Below the pieces are notes generated by a model, which was not told where the DNA came from, did no database searches, and worked only from the letters and a program-made list of their open reading frames with translations. Both the position numbers and the translations under genes were made by a program. A stretch of DNA of 64,000 nt, taken from NCBI RefSeq assembly GCF_001704275.1, contig NZ_CP011533.1:5022001-5086000 (forward strand), written 5' to 3'. Below, one piece after another: positions 27,371 through 36,454 of the stretch. Positions within the stretch are counted from its first letter, which is position 1. Every line of letters begins with the position of its first letter. The stretch is from Streptomyces noursei ATCC 11455 (GTDB taxonomy: Bacteria > Actinomycetota > Actinomycetes > Streptomycetales > Streptomycetaceae).

Positions 27371-30300
27371 CTACGGCGCCGCGGCGTCCACCGCCTTCAT
27401 GATCCGCTTGTCGGAGACCGGGTAGGCCGTCCCCAGGGCGTGCGCGAAGTAGCTCACCCGGAGTTCCTCGATCATCCAGCGGATCTCCCGGGCCGCGGCC
27501 GGCACCGGACGCCCCTGGGGGAACTGCTCCAGCAGCCAGGCGTATTCGTCCTGCATCTCCTTCACCTTCGCCATCCGGCTGCGGTCCCGTTCGGCGTTGG
27601 TGGGCAGCTGCGTCAGGCGGCGGTCGACGGCGACCAGGTAGCGCATCAGGTCCGGCAGCCGCTTGGCGCCGTGCGCGGTCACGAAGCCCGGCTTGATCAG
27701 CGCGGCCAGCTGCTCCTTGACGTCCGCCAGCGACGGCAGCAGCGAGGGGAAGGCGGTCGCCTTCAGCCGGCGCTCGCACGCCTGCCAGGCGGCCAGCACC
27801 TCCTGCACCTGCTGGATGGTCTTCAGCGTCGCCTCCACCAGGTCGGCCCGCACCGCCTCGAACAGCTTGCGGAACGACTCCTCGTCCCACACCGGGCCGC
27901 CCCGGGCCGCGATCAGCCGGTCCGCGGCGGCGGTCACGCAGTCCTCGAAGAGCGCCGCGATGGAGCCGTGGGGGTTGCGGGAGAGCGCCAGCTTCTGTTG
28001 GTTGCTGAGCTTGTCCTGGGCGAACTTGGCAGGGTTGGTGGGGATGTTGAGCAGGATGAGGCGGCGGGTGCCGGCCCACATGGCCGACAGCTGCTCGGCC
28101 TCGGTGTCGAAGAGCCGCACCGCGACGCTGCTGCCCTCGTCTACCAGCGCCGGGTACGCCTTCACCGGCTGGCCGGTGCGGCGGGTCTCGAAGGTGCGCG
28201 GCAGCGTGCCGACCGTCCAGGACGTCAGGCCGGTGCGCTGCTCCGGACCGGCCAGCGGGGTCTCCCGCCGGCCGCCCCTGCGGTCCTTGCCGGGCCGCTC
28301 GGCGGCCTGCTCGAAGGCCCGGGAGATGGCGGCCTGGGTCTTCGGCTTCAGCTGGAGCCGCAGCGCCTCCAGGTCCTTGGCCTCGGCGAGCTTGCGGCGG
28401 CCCGCGGCGGAGCCGCTGTTGGAGGCGGCGTCGTACACCCGGAAGGTGATCTTCAGGTGGTCCGGGACCTTGGTGAGGTCGAAGTCCGCGGCCTCCACCG
28501 GTACCCCCACCATCCGCTGCAGGCCGGCGGCCAGCGACGTCGTCAGGGCGCCCTGGAGGGGGACGGTGGTGTCCAGGAAACGGGCGGCGAAGTTCGGCGC
28601 CGGGACGTAGTTGCGGCGGATCGGCTTGGGCAGGGAACGGATCAGCTCGGTCACCAACTGCTCGCGCAGGCCCGGGATCTGCCAGTCGAAGCCCTCGGAG
28701 GCGACCTGGTTGAGGACCTGGAGCGGGATGTGGACGGTCACGCCGTCCGCGTCCGCGCCCGGCTCGAACTGGTAGGTGACCTTGAACTTCAGCTTCCCCT
28801 GCCGCCAGGAGTCCGGGTAGTCGTCCTTGGTGACGGCCTCGGCGGACTCGTTGATGAGCATCGAGTGCTCGAAGTTCAGCAGGTCCGGGTCTTCCCGGTG
28901 CTGCTTCTTCCACCAGGAGTCGAAGTGCGCTCCGGAGACCACGTCCGCCGGGATCCGCTGGTCGTAGAAGTCGAAGAGCGTCTCGTCGTCGACGAGGATG
29001 TCGCGGCGCCGGGCGCGGTGCTCCAACTCCTCGACCTCGCCGAGGAGTTTGCGGTTGTCATGGAAGAACTGGTGGTGGGTGCGCCAGTCGCCCTCGACCA
29101 GGGCGTTCCGGATGAACAGGTCACGGGAGACCTCGGGGTCGATCCGCCCGTAGTTGACCTTGCGCTGGGCCACGATCGGGACGCCGTAGAGCGTCACCCG
29201 CTCGTACGCCATCACCGCGGCCATCTTCTGCTCCCAGTGCGGCTCGCTGTAGTTCCGCTTCACCAGATGCTGGGCCAGCGGCTCGATCCACTCCGGTTCG
29301 ATCCGGGCGTTCACCCGCGCCCACAGCCGGGAGGTCTCGACCAGCTCCGCGGACATCACCCAGCGCGGCGGCTTCTTGAAGAGCGCGGAGCCGGGGAACA
29401 CCGCGAACTTCGCGCTGCGGGCGCCCAGGTACTCGTTCTTGGCGTCCGTGTCCTTGAGTCCGATGTGCGAAAGCAAACCGGAGAGCAATGACGTGTGGAT
29501 GTGCTCCGGCGCCGCGTCCGTCTCGTTCAGGTGGACGCCCATGCTCTTGGCGACCGTCCGCAGCTGCGAATAGATGTCCTGCCATTCGCGTATCCGCAGG
29601 TAGTTCAGGAACTCCGATCGGCACATCCGGCGGAAGGCGGACGAGGACAGCGCCTTCTGCTGCTCGCGGACGTAGCCCCAGAGGTTGAGGAACGCCAGGA
29701 AGTCCGACGCCTCGTCCTTGAAGCGGGCGTGCTGCTGGTCGGCCTGCTGCTGCTTGTCCGACGGCCGCTCCCGCGGGTCCTGGATGGACAGCGCCGCCGC
29801 GATCACCATGACCTCGCGGACACAGCCGTTGCGCTCCGCCTCCAGCACCATCCGGGCCAGCCGCGGGTCCACCGGCAGCTGGGAGAGCTTGCGGCCCAGC
29901 GGGGTCAGCCGCTTGCGGGTGTCCTGCTGCGCGGTGTCCAGCGCGCCCAGCTCGCGCAGCAGATCGACGCCGTCCTTGATGTTGCGGCGGTCCGGCGCGT
30001 CGATGAACGGGAACTTCTCGATGTCGCCGAGGCCGGCCGCGGTCATCTGGAGGATGACGGAGGCGAGGTTGGTCCGGAGGATCTCCGCGTCGGTGAACTC
30101 CGGGCGGGTGAGGAAGTCGTCCTCCGAGTACAGCCGGATGCAGATGCCGTCGCTGGTCCGGCCGCAGCGGCCCTTGCGCTGGTTGGCACTGGCCTGCGAC
30201 ACCGGCTCGATGGGCAGCCGCTGCACCTTGGTGCGGAAGCTGTACCGGGAGATCCGGGCCATGCCCGGGTCGATCACGTACTTGATGCCGGGGACGGTCA

Positions 30301-31390
30301 GCGAGGTTTCGGCCACGTTCGTGGCCAGCACGATCCGCCGGCCCGTATGGCGCTGGAAGACCCGGTGCTGCTCGGCGTGCGACAGCCGGGCGTACAGCGG
30401 CAGCACCTCCGTGGCGGGGAGGTTCTTCTTGTTCAGTGCGTCCGCGGTGTCGCGGATCTCCCGTTCACCGGAGAGGAAGACCAGGACGTCGCCGGGGCCC
30501 TCGGCCTGGAGCTCGTCCACCGCGTCGCAGATCGCGGTGATCTGGTCGCGATCGGGGTCCTGGCCGCCCTCCTCCAGCAGCGGCCGGTAGCGCACCTCGA
30601 CCGGGTACGTCCGCCCGGAGACCTCGACGATCGGCGCGTCCCCGAAGTGCCGGGAGAACCGCTCGGGGTCGATCGTCGCGGAGGTGATGACGACCTTCAG
30701 ATCCGGGCGCCTGGGCAGCAGCTGCGCCAGGTAGCCCAGGATGAAGTCGATGTTGAGGCTGCGCTCGTGCGCCTCGTCGATGATGATCGTGTCGTACTGG
30801 CGCAGCTCCCGGTCCGTCTGGATCTCGGCGAGCAGGATGCCGTCCGTCATCAGCTTGACGAGGGTGTCGTCGCCGACCTGGTCGGTGAAGCGGACCTTCC
30901 AGCCGACCGCCTCGCCCAGCGGCGTCTTCAGCTCCTCGGCCACCCGCTCGGCGACCGTACGGGCCGCGATCCGACGCGGCTGGGTGTGCCCGATCAGCCC
31001 CTGGACGCCGCGCCCCAGCTCCAGACAGATCTTGGGGATCTGGGTGGTCTTGCCGGAGCCGGTCTCGCCCGCGACGATCACCACCTGGTGGTCGCGGACG
31101 GCCGCCAGGATCTCGTCCTTCTTCTGGCTGACCGGGAGTTCCTCCGGATAGCTCACCGCCGGCATCGCGGCGCGCCGCTGCGCCACGCGCAGCTCCGCCT
31201 CGTCGAGGCCCGCGGCGATCTCGGCGAGCACCGCCGCCCGGGCTTCGGGCTTGCGGATCCGGCGCGCGCCGTCGATCCGGCGCCCCAGCCGCTGCTGGTC
31301 GCGCAGCATCAGCTCGGGAAGTCGCTTCAGCAGGGAGGGCAGCGTGGGGGCGGCACCGTCGGACAGGGCGGAGGCAGGCTGACTGGACAT
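27371..31390 (-). CDS. hrpA: ATP-dependent RNA helicase HrpA
   Basis: The 1339-residue protein matches HrpA, a DEAH/RHA helicase, in full length. Walker A is GETGSGKTTQ (108-117), the DEAH box is IIIDEAHERSLN (about 205-208), motif III is VITSATID, and motif VI is QRKGRCGRTSDG. The winged-helix and ratchet domains follow, then a large C-terminal region. HrpA-type enzymes act in mRNA processing and, in E. coli, rescue stalled or collided ribosomes; which role applies in actinobacteria is unsettled. The ATG at 31390 starts a gene transcribed away from the membrane-protein gene at 31618. Monocistronic. Confidence 0.96.
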   Translation of the reverse strand: MSSQPASALSDGAAPTLPSLLKRLPELMLRDQQRLGRRIDGARRIRKPEARAAVLAEIAAGLDEAELRVAQRRAAMPAVSYPEELPVSQKKDEILAAVRDHQVVIVAGETGSGKTTQIPKICLELGRGVQGLIGHTQPRRIAARTVAERVAEELKTPLGEAVGWKVRFTDQVGDDTLVKLMTDGILLAEIQTDRELRQYDTIIIDEAHERSLNIDFILGYLAQLLPRRPDLKVVITSATIDPERFSRHFGDAPIVEVSGRTYPVEVRYRPLLEEGGQDPDRDQITAICDAVDELQAEGPGDVLVFLSGEREIRDTADALNKKNLPATEVLPLYARLSHAEQHRVFQRHTGRRIVLATNVAETSLTVPGIKYVIDPGMARISRYSFRTKVQRLPIEPVSQASANQRKGRCGRTSDGICIRLYSEDDFLTRPEFTDAEILRTNLASVILQMTAAGLGDIEKFPFIDAPDRRNIKDGVDLLRELGALDTAQQDTRKRLTPLGRKLSQLPVDPRLARMVLEAERNGCVREVMVIAAALSIQDPRERPSDKQQQADQQHARFKDEASDFLAFLNLWGYVREQQKALSSSAFRRMCRSEFLNYLRIREWQDIYSQLRTVAKSMGVHLNETDAAPEHIHTSLLSGLLSHIGLKDTDAKNEYLGARSAKFAVFPGSALFKKPPRWVMSAELVETSRLWARVNARIEPEWIEPLAQHLVKRNYSEPHWEQKMAAVMAYERVTLYGVPIVAQRKVNYGRIDPEVSRDLFIRNALVEGDWRTHHQFFHDNRKLLGEVEELEHRARRRDILVDDETLFDFYDQRIPADVVSGAHFDSWWKKQHREDPDLLNFEHSMLINESAEAVTKDDYPDSWRQGKLKFKVTYQFEPGADADGVTVHIPLQVLNQVASEGFDWQIPGLREQLVTELIRSLPKPIRRNYVPAPNFAARFLDTTVPLQGALTTSLAAGLQRMVGVPVEAADFDLTKVPDHLKITFRVYDAASNSGSAAGRRKLAEAKDLEALRLQLKPKTQAAISRAFEQAAERPGKDRRGGRRETPLAGPEQRTGLTSWTVGTLPRTFETRRTGQPVKAYPALVDEGSSVAVRLFDTEAEQLSAMWAGTRRLILLNIPTNPAKFAQDKLSNQQKLALSRNPHGSIAALFEDCVTAAADRLIAARGGPVWDEESFRKLFEAVRADLVEATLKTIQQVQEVLAAWQACERRLKATAFPSLLPSLADVKEQLAALIKPGFVTAHGAKRLPDLMRYLVAVDRRLTQLPTNAERDRSRMAKVKEMQDEYAWLLEQFPQGRPVPAAAREIRWMIEELRVSYFAHALGTAYPVSDKRIMKAVDAAAP

Positions 31391-31604
31391 ACGTCCCCCA
31401 GGATCTCACCTCGCGGAAAAGACTGGCGAACCATTTCTCGGCGGCGGCCGGACCGGCTCCCCACCTGGGAGGATCCCCGCCGGCCGGGTCGGCGGCGGTC
31501 CGGGCGCCGCGGTCCGGGCCCGCCGGGAGGGGCCTCGGGCCGGTCGGGAGGGCCCCGACGACCAGGAGGCGAGACCTCGGGCGGTATGTCCGACATCGGT
31601 GGCT

Positions 31605-31610
31605 TAGCGT
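31605..31610 (+). promoter_or_regulatory. -10 element for a leaderless start at 31618
   Basis: TAGCGT ends 7 nt before the ATG at 31618. Confidence 0.5.
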
Positions 31611-31617
31611 GTTTCCC

Positions 31618-32694
31618 ATGCGTGATCACGAAGGTGACACCGTCCCGCACGGCGCGCACGGCCGGCCCCGGACCTGGTCGGAGCACTGGGCCGGCTTCAA
31701 GAGATCGCCGTTCCTCCCCGCGGTCGTCCTGATGTTCATCCTCGCCGCGGCGGCCGGCCTCTTCGCCGGCTCCTACACCTACGCGATGGCCAACCCGACC
31801 CCCCGGCGCATCCCCACCGCCGTGGTCGCCCCCGCAGCCCCGCAGCAGCGGACCTTCGTCGCCGGCATGGAACGGGCCCTGGCCGCTCCCCTCCAGCTCA
31901 CCGGGTACGCCACCTACGCCGACGCCCGGAACGCCGTCGACGACCAGCGCGAGTTCGCGGTGCTGCGGGCCCGCGGCACCGGCGTGGAACTGGACGTGTC
32001 CGGCGCCTCGGGCGCGTCGGTCGCCCAACTGCTGGCCGACGCCGCCGCCAAGGTCGGCCCGGCCACCGGCGTGCACGTCACGGTCCGGGACATCAATCCC
32101 TTGCAGCGGGGCGATCCGCGCGGCCTGGCGCTCTTCTACATCTCCCTGGCGGCCGTGATCATCGGCTTCGTCGGCGCCATCCAGCTCAGCGTGCACGCCC
32201 GCGCTCTCGACCCGGCCGAGCGGATCGCCTTCACCGTCGCCTACGCCCTGCTCGGCGGCTTCGCCGTCGTCGCGGTGGTCGACTGGTGGCTGGGTGCGCT
32301 GCGGCTGCCGCTGGTCGGGTCCTGGATGATCCTCGCGCTGACCATGTTCACCTCCGGCATGGTCTTCACGATGTTCAACACCCTGATGGGCCGCTGGGCG
32401 ATGATCCCCACCTGGGGCCTGATGGTCCTCCTGGGCAACCCCTCGTCCGGCGGCGCGGTCTCCTGGCCGCTGCTCCCGTCCGTCCTCGGCCACATCGGCC
32501 GCTGGCTGCCGCCCGGCGCCTCGGTCAACGCCCAGCACACCGCGGTCTACTTCGGCGGCCACCAGCACGCCTTCCCGTTCCTGGTGCTGGCCGGCTGGTC
32601 GGCGGTCTCCTGCACGGTCTTCTGGATCGGGCGGCACCGCCACCCGGGCGGTCGCGAACCGGCCCCCGCCCCCGCACACGCCGCCGGCGCCTGA
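31618..32694 (+). CDS. Membrane protein, ABC-2 permease-like (DUF3533-type layout)
   Basis: The 358-residue protein has one N-terminal membrane helix (PAVVLMFILAAAAGLFAGSY, about 37-56), an outside domain of roughly 120 residues (LTGYATYADARNAVDDQREF, VSGASGASVAQLLADAA), then about five C-terminal helices including NTLMGRWAMIPTWGLMVLLGNPSSGG. This one-plus-five pattern is that of ABC-2-type or YhgE/Pip-like and DUF3533 proteins. There is no neighbouring ATPase gene. The ATG at 31618 lies 7 nt after a -10, so the transcript is probably leaderless; it is divergent from hrpA. An export or envelope role is inferred. Confidence 0.8.
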   Translation: MRDHEGDTVPHGAHGRPRTWSEHWAGFKRSPFLPAVVLMFILAAAAGLFAGSYTYAMANPTPRRIPTAVVAPAAPQQRTFVAGMERALAAPLQLTGYATYADARNAVDDQREFAVLRARGTGVELDVSGASGASVAQLLADAAAKVGPATGVHVTVRDINPLQRGDPRGLALFYISLAAVIIGFVGAIQLSVHARALDPAERIAFTVAYALLGGFAVVAVVDWWLGALRLPLVGSWMILALTMFTSGMVFTMFNTLMGRWAMIPTWGLMVLLGNPSSGGAVSWPLLPSVLGHIGRWLPPGASVNAQHTAVYFGGHQHAFPFLVLAGWSAVSCTVFWIGRHRHPGGREPAPAPAHAAGA

Positions 32695-32736
32695 GGCGGC
32701 CGGCCCCGCCCGGCACGCAGACAGGAGTGACTTCCC

Positions 32737-32772
32737 GAAGAGATCCCCGAAGAGATCCCCGAAGAGACCCCT
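32737..32772 (+). repeat. Three tandem 12-bp repeats
   Basis: GAAGAGATCCCC at 32737-32748 and 32749-32760, then GAAGAGACCCCT at 32761-32772. They lie in the 3' flank of the membrane-protein gene, before the tRNA terminator. Confidence 0.85.
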
Positions 32773-32845
32773 GAAAGAAAAAACCCGCGCGGAATTTTTC
32801 TCCGGGAGATTCCCGGGCGGCGGGAGACGAAGACGGGAAAAGAAG

Positions 32846-32877
32846 AAGGTCCCGGTTCGTGAACGAACCGGGACCTT
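32846..32877 (-). terminator. Terminator of the Glu-Asp-Phe tRNA operon
   Basis: A perfect 14-bp stem (AAGGTCCCGGTTCG with CGAACCGGGACCTT), followed on the minus strand by CTTCTTTTCCC. It may also stop plus-strand transcripts. Confidence 0.85.
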
Positions 32878-32890
32878 CTCCCAATGGGTG

Positions 32891-32964
32891 TGGCTGGGGC
32901 CGGGGTCGAACCGGCGACCTTCCGCTTTTCAGGCGGACGCTCGTACCAACTGAGCTACCCAGCC
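32891..32964 (-). tRNA. tRNA-Phe (anticodon GAA)
   Basis: Minus-strand cloverleaf, acceptor GGCTGGG/CCCAGCC, anticodon loop CTGAAAA, T-loop TTCGACC, discriminator A, no encoded CCA. It lies 4 nt after tRNA-Asp in the same operon. Confidence 0.95.
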
Positions 32965-32968
32965 GCAG

Positions 32969-33043
32969 CGGTCCTGACGGGATTTGAACCCGCGGCCTCC
33001 ACCTTGACAGGGTGGCGAGCACTCCAAACTGCTCCACAGGACC
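32969..33043 (-). tRNA. tRNA-Asp (anticodon GTC), copy 2
   Basis: Sequence identical to the copy at 27188-27262. Middle gene of the Glu-Asp-Phe operon. Confidence 0.95.
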
Positions 33044-33089
33044 TTGCATTGTGCGAGTGGCGTGAACCAGTCTCGCACACGGTGGTGCG

Positions 33090-33162
33090 TGCCCCCAACG
33101 GGATTCGAACCCGTGCTACCGCCTTGAAAGGGCGGCGTCCTGGGCCACTAGACGATGAGGGC
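33090..33162 (-). tRNA. tRNA-Glu (anticodon TTC)
   Basis: Minus-strand cloverleaf, acceptor GCCCTCA with TGGGGGC (one G-T pair), anticodon loop CTTTCAA, T-loop TTCGAAT, discriminator A, no encoded CCA. First gene of the operon; the Glu-Asp-Phe order is common in actinobacteria. Confidence 0.95.
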
Positions 33163-33209
33163 TGATGGCCCGCCTTGGTGCCGTTGCCGGCCCCCTCGGG
33201 GACGTGAGA

Positions 33210-33239
33210 AGCATATGGGATGGGAGGACCGTTCGCCAA
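33210..33239 (-). promoter_or_regulatory. Promoter of the Glu-Asp-Phe tRNA operon
   Basis: On the minus strand, TTGGCG (33234-33239), an 18-nt spacer and TATGCT (33210-33215) give a start about 40 nt before tRNA-Glu. Confidence 0.5.
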
Positions 33240-33245
33240 AACGGT

Positions 33246-34889
33246 TTACCCGGGCCGGTCGGAGGGTGTCGCCGACCGGCCCGGGGACGGGGTGCCGTCC
33301 GGTGCCCCGGGCTGGTTCTCGCGGGGCAGGTGTCGACTGACCTCGGCGCGCGTCAGCCCCAGCCCGCCCAGCGTGATCTCGTCCCACGCCTGGAGCCGTC
33401 GGGTGGTGCGGTCCAGGTAGAGCACCGACGCCTGGACGGGCGCGGGCTGCTTGTCCTGGACGGCGCGCAGCCCGCCGCCGCCCGTGGAGCCCTCGACCAT
33501 CAGCCGGGTGCCCTGGGGGAGCGTGCTGATCACGCGCTGATGGAGGTGGCCCGCCAGGGCCAGCGGGACCAGGCCGTCCGCCTCCGCCGCCGCGGTCGGG
33601 TTGTGGGCCAGCGCGATGTCGACCGGGGTGCCGGCCAGCCGCTGGGTGCGCAGCGCGTCGGCGAGTCGGCCGCCGGCGGTGCGCTCGGCCGCGTCGCCGG
33701 CCGCGACCGCCGAGCGGTCCGGGGTGAACTGCGGGTCGCCGACGCCCGCGATGCGCACCCCGGCCACCTGGGTGATCCGGCCGTCGTCGAGGACGGTGAC
33801 GTGCCGGCGGCCGGCCAGGTAGCGCTGGGTGGTGCGCGAGTCGTGGTTGCCGCGGACCCACACGTACGGGGCGCCGAGGGTGGCGACCGGGTCCAGGAAA
33901 TGGTTTTCGGCGGCCGAACCGTGGTCCATGGTGTCGCCGGTGTCGATGATCACGTCGATCCGGTACTGCTTCACCAGGGAGGCGATGATGTGCCAGCTGG
34001 CCGGGTTCAGGTGGATGTCGGAGACGTGCAGGACGCGGAGGGTGGTCGGGTCCGGCCGGTAGGCGGGCAGCGTCGAGGCGGCGTCGTAGAGCTTGCTGAC
34101 GTTGGTGACCAGGCGCGCCAACTCCTTTTGGTAGACGTCGAATTCGCTGACGATGCTGCGCGCCGTGCCGACCACGGACGGGGCCGAGGAGAGCAGTCCG
34201 GAGAACCGCGGTTCCAGTACGGACTTGGGGTTCCAGGTGGCGTACGCGGCGGCCCCGGAGGCGGTGAGCAGGGTCAGCGCGAGGCCGCCGGCGGCCAGGG
34301 CGCGCCGCGGGCGGCGGTAGACGACCAGGCCCAGCGCGGTGGCGCCGCCGGCGACCGCGGCGCAGGAGGTCACCACCAGGCCGGCGGCGCCGCGCAGCAC
34401 GTCTCGGGTGACCTGCTGCTGGAGTCCGGCGAAGCGCTCCGGGTGGTCCACCAGCGCGGCGGAGCGGACCGGGTCCAGCCGGTCGACGGCGACGTCGAGA
34501 CGGACGGGGGCGCGGTGGCTGTCCAGTTCGAGGGCGCCCAGGGGCGGGACGGTGATCCGGGTGCCGCCGGTCAGCGCGGGGCGCAGCGCCATGGTGGTGT
34601 CCATCGGGCCGACCGGCGCCCGGACGTCGCCGAGGAGCAACAGCCCCAGCCAGGCGCCGAACAGGCTGACGGATAGCAGGCCGAGGGCCCGGGTGTACGA
34701 GCGTGTGGGCGGCGCGAGCGTGCTGTCCGGGGCCGGACGGCGGACGCGGCGGCGGAGGGCGCTGGGCGGCCGTCCCGCGGCGCCGGACCGGTCGCGTACG
34801 GCGGGGCGGCGGCGGGGGCCGGGCAGACGGAGGCGGGGGCGGCCTGGCGGGTCGGGGGGCGATGTCCGGGAGCGCGCGGCGCGGGCCAT
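33246..34889 (-). CDS. Membrane-anchored metallophosphoesterase
   Basis: From the ATG at 34889 the protein has 547 residues: a Pro/Arg-rich cytoplasmic head, a membrane helix (LGLLSVSLFGAWLGLLLLGD), an outside stretch, two more helices (about 160-220), then a calcineurin-like phosphoesterase domain. Metal-binding motifs are complete: VSDIHLN (DxH), IIDTGDTMDH (GD), VRGNHDS (GNHD), LAHNP and AGHLHQR (GHxH). It probably hydrolyses a phosphoester at the outer face of the membrane; the substrate is unknown. A short Pro/Gly tail ends the protein. It diverges from the small metallopeptidase gene. Confidence 0.87.
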   Translation of the reverse strand: MARAARSRTSPPDPPGRPRLRLPGPRRRPAVRDRSGAAGRPPSALRRRVRRPAPDSTLAPPTRSYTRALGLLSVSLFGAWLGLLLLGDVRAPVGPMDTTMALRPALTGGTRITVPPLGALELDSHRAPVRLDVAVDRLDPVRSAALVDHPERFAGLQQQVTRDVLRGAAGLVVTSCAAVAGGATALGLVVYRRPRRALAAGGLALTLLTASGAAAYATWNPKSVLEPRFSGLLSSAPSVVGTARSIVSEFDVYQKELARLVTNVSKLYDAASTLPAYRPDPTTLRVLHVSDIHLNPASWHIIASLVKQYRIDVIIDTGDTMDHGSAAENHFLDPVATLGAPYVWVRGNHDSRTTQRYLAGRRHVTVLDDGRITQVAGVRIAGVGDPQFTPDRSAVAAGDAAERTAGGRLADALRTQRLAGTPVDIALAHNPTAAAEADGLVPLALAGHLHQRVISTLPQGTRLMVEGSTGGGGLRAVQDKQPAPVQASVLYLDRTTRRLQAWDEITLGGLGLTRAEVSRHLPRENQPGAPDGTPSPGRSATPSDRPG

Positions 34890-34983
34890 TGGTCCCCTAT
34901 GCCCGCTGTGCCGTCCGTTATGCGGGAGGGGGTGGCTCCGCTCGCGCGCCCGGCGACGGGGAGCGGTGGCGGACAATGGTGGC

Positions 34984-35334
34984 GTGCTGGAAATGACGCG
35001 CGAGGAGTTCGAGGAACTGGTCGCCGAGGCGCTGGACCGGATCCCGCCGGAGCTGACCCGGCTCATGGACAACGTGGCGGTCTTCGTCGAGGACGAGCCC
35101 CCGGCCGACGACCCCGACCTGCTCGGGCTCTACGAGGGGACCCCGCTCACCGACCGCGGCGAGTGGTACGCGGGTGTCCTGCCGGACCGGATCACCGTCT
35201 ACCGGGGGCCGACGCTGCGGATGTGCGACACGAAGGAAGACGTGGTCGCGGAGACGGAGGTGACGGTCGTTCACGAGATCGCCCATCACTTCGGCATCGA
35301 CGACGCGCGGCTGCACGCGCTCGGCTACGGCTGA
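34984..35334 (+). CDS. Small zincin-like metallopeptidase family protein
   Basis: The 116-residue protein begins MTREEFEELVAEALDRIPPEL (from GTG 34984, or ATG 34993) and carries the zinc motif TVVHEIAHHFGIDDARL near residues 93-108: HExxH with a downstream Asp. This is the compact Zincin_1 (PF06262-type) family, common and little studied in actinobacteria. ELTRLMDNVAVFVEDEP and LYEGTPLTDRGEWYAG are conserved segments. A GACAAT lies 6 nt before the GTG and may act as a -10 for a leaderless mRNA. The substrate is unknown. Confidence 0.88.
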   Translation: MLEMTREEFEELVAEALDRIPPELTRLMDNVAVFVEDEPPADDPDLLGLYEGTPLTDRGEWYAGVLPDRITVYRGPTLRMCDTKEDVVAETEVTVVHEIAHHFGIDDARLHALGYG

Positions 35335-35483
35335 GGGACGCCGGGGCCGGCCCGGGCGCACCACGCGGGGCCGGCGGGCGGTCGGGGCGGGGGTGTCCGC
35401 CGCCGCGTGTCCTCAAGCGGGGGGCGGGAGTTGGGCAGGGCGTCCGACGCCGTCCCTGCGCTCCGGATCCGGAGGTCCCGCCC

Positions 35484-36224
35484 GTGCACCCGATGCCCCC
35501 TCGCCCGTCGTCCACCGCCGACCCCACCACCGCCAGGGCGCCGGCGCCCCCGCCGCCCGTGCGCGCGAGGGCGCGGTTCGCGGTCGCGGCGGTGACCGTC
35601 TCCGCGCTGGCCGCCTCGCTGGCCGGCTGCATGAGTGTCAGCGACCCCGGGCACCCCGCGCCGTCGGGCAGCGTCGCCCGCCCCGGCGACGGGAAGGGGA
35701 AGGCCGCCCGCCCCGGTGGGTCGGCCGCCGACGGGCGGGGCAACGGCTCGCGGCGGACCGGCCACGGCGGGCCCGCGAGGCCGGCGGGCGGGGACGCCGG
35801 GACGGGCCGCGAGGGTGATGCCGGGGCGTCGCCGAGCGCGGTGCCGTCCGCGTCGGCCTCGGCGTCGAAGGCGCCCCCGCCGGCCCGGCCGTCCGGCCCG
35901 CAGCCGGGGCCGGCCCATGGCGGGACCCCCGGCACGGACGGCCCGTCGGGGCCCGCGCAGCCCTCGCCGTCCCGGCCCGGCCACCCGTCGTCCCCGCCCG
36001 GCGCGCCGGGCTCCGGCTCGCCGAGCGTGCCGCCGAGCGGGCCGTCCGGCGGTTCCGCGTCGCCGGGCGGCGGCGTCCACGCGTCCGGTCCGTCGCCGCT
36101 TGTGCCGCAGGCCCCGTCGAAGTTCTCGCAGAAGTCCTCGGGCGCCGCGCACGCGTCCGAGTCGGGGGCCGGGGTCTCCTCGCTGTCCTCGCCGGTGTCG
36201 CCGCAGGTGGAGTGGGACGCCTGA
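35484..36224 (+). CDS. Low-complexity lipoprotein (Ser/Pro/Gly-rich)
   Basis: GTG 35484 has GGAGG 8 nt upstream; ATG 35493 is also possible. The 246-residue protein has a basic head, a hydrophobic stretch (FAVAAVTVSALAASLAGC) and a lipobox LAGC, so the mature protein should be lipid-anchored at the Cys. All the rest is disordered Ser/Pro/Gly/Ala-rich sequence, without any folded domain, ending SPQVEWDA. It may be a wall-spanning tether or simply poorly conserved. Third-position GC bias and the lipobox support a real gene; repetitive composition makes similarity searches unreliable. Confidence 0.65.
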   Translation: MHPMPPRPSSTADPTTARAPAPPPPVRARARFAVAAVTVSALAASLAGCMSVSDPGHPAPSGSVARPGDGKGKAARPGGSAADGRGNGSRRTGHGGPARPAGGDAGTGREGDAGASPSAVPSASASASKAPPPARPSGPQPGPAHGGTPGTDGPSGPAQPSPSRPGHPSSPPGAPGSGSPSVPPSGPSGGSASPGGGVHASGPSPLVPQAPSKFSQKSSGAAHASESGAGVSSLSSPVSPQVEWDA

Positions 36225-36454
36225 GGGGCGGGCGGGCCGGGCGGGGAGGGGCGGTCGGGGGGAGCATTTGCTTTGCGGGGGGTGAGGTGCGTATGGTGGT
36301 AGATCGTTTGATCCCATTTGCCCGGCGCCCTGACCACAGCGCGCCGCGTGGCGCGTTCTCTCCCTTGCCGTGGCTGACCGCATTGAGGCGGTCTTTGTGA
36401 AATCACACGGAGTTGTGGGCGCGTGCCGAGACTCCGGAAGGTTTCGCATTTCGC
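36225..36454 (+). promoter_or_regulatory. Leader region of the DEAD-box helicase gene, with hairpin
   Basis: GACCGC-ATTGAG-GCGGTC (36376-36393) followed by TTTGTG lies 62 nt before the helicase ATG and could work as an attenuator. Upstream is a less GC-rich stretch (GCATTTGCTTTGCGGG) likely to hold the promoter. Confidence 0.4.
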
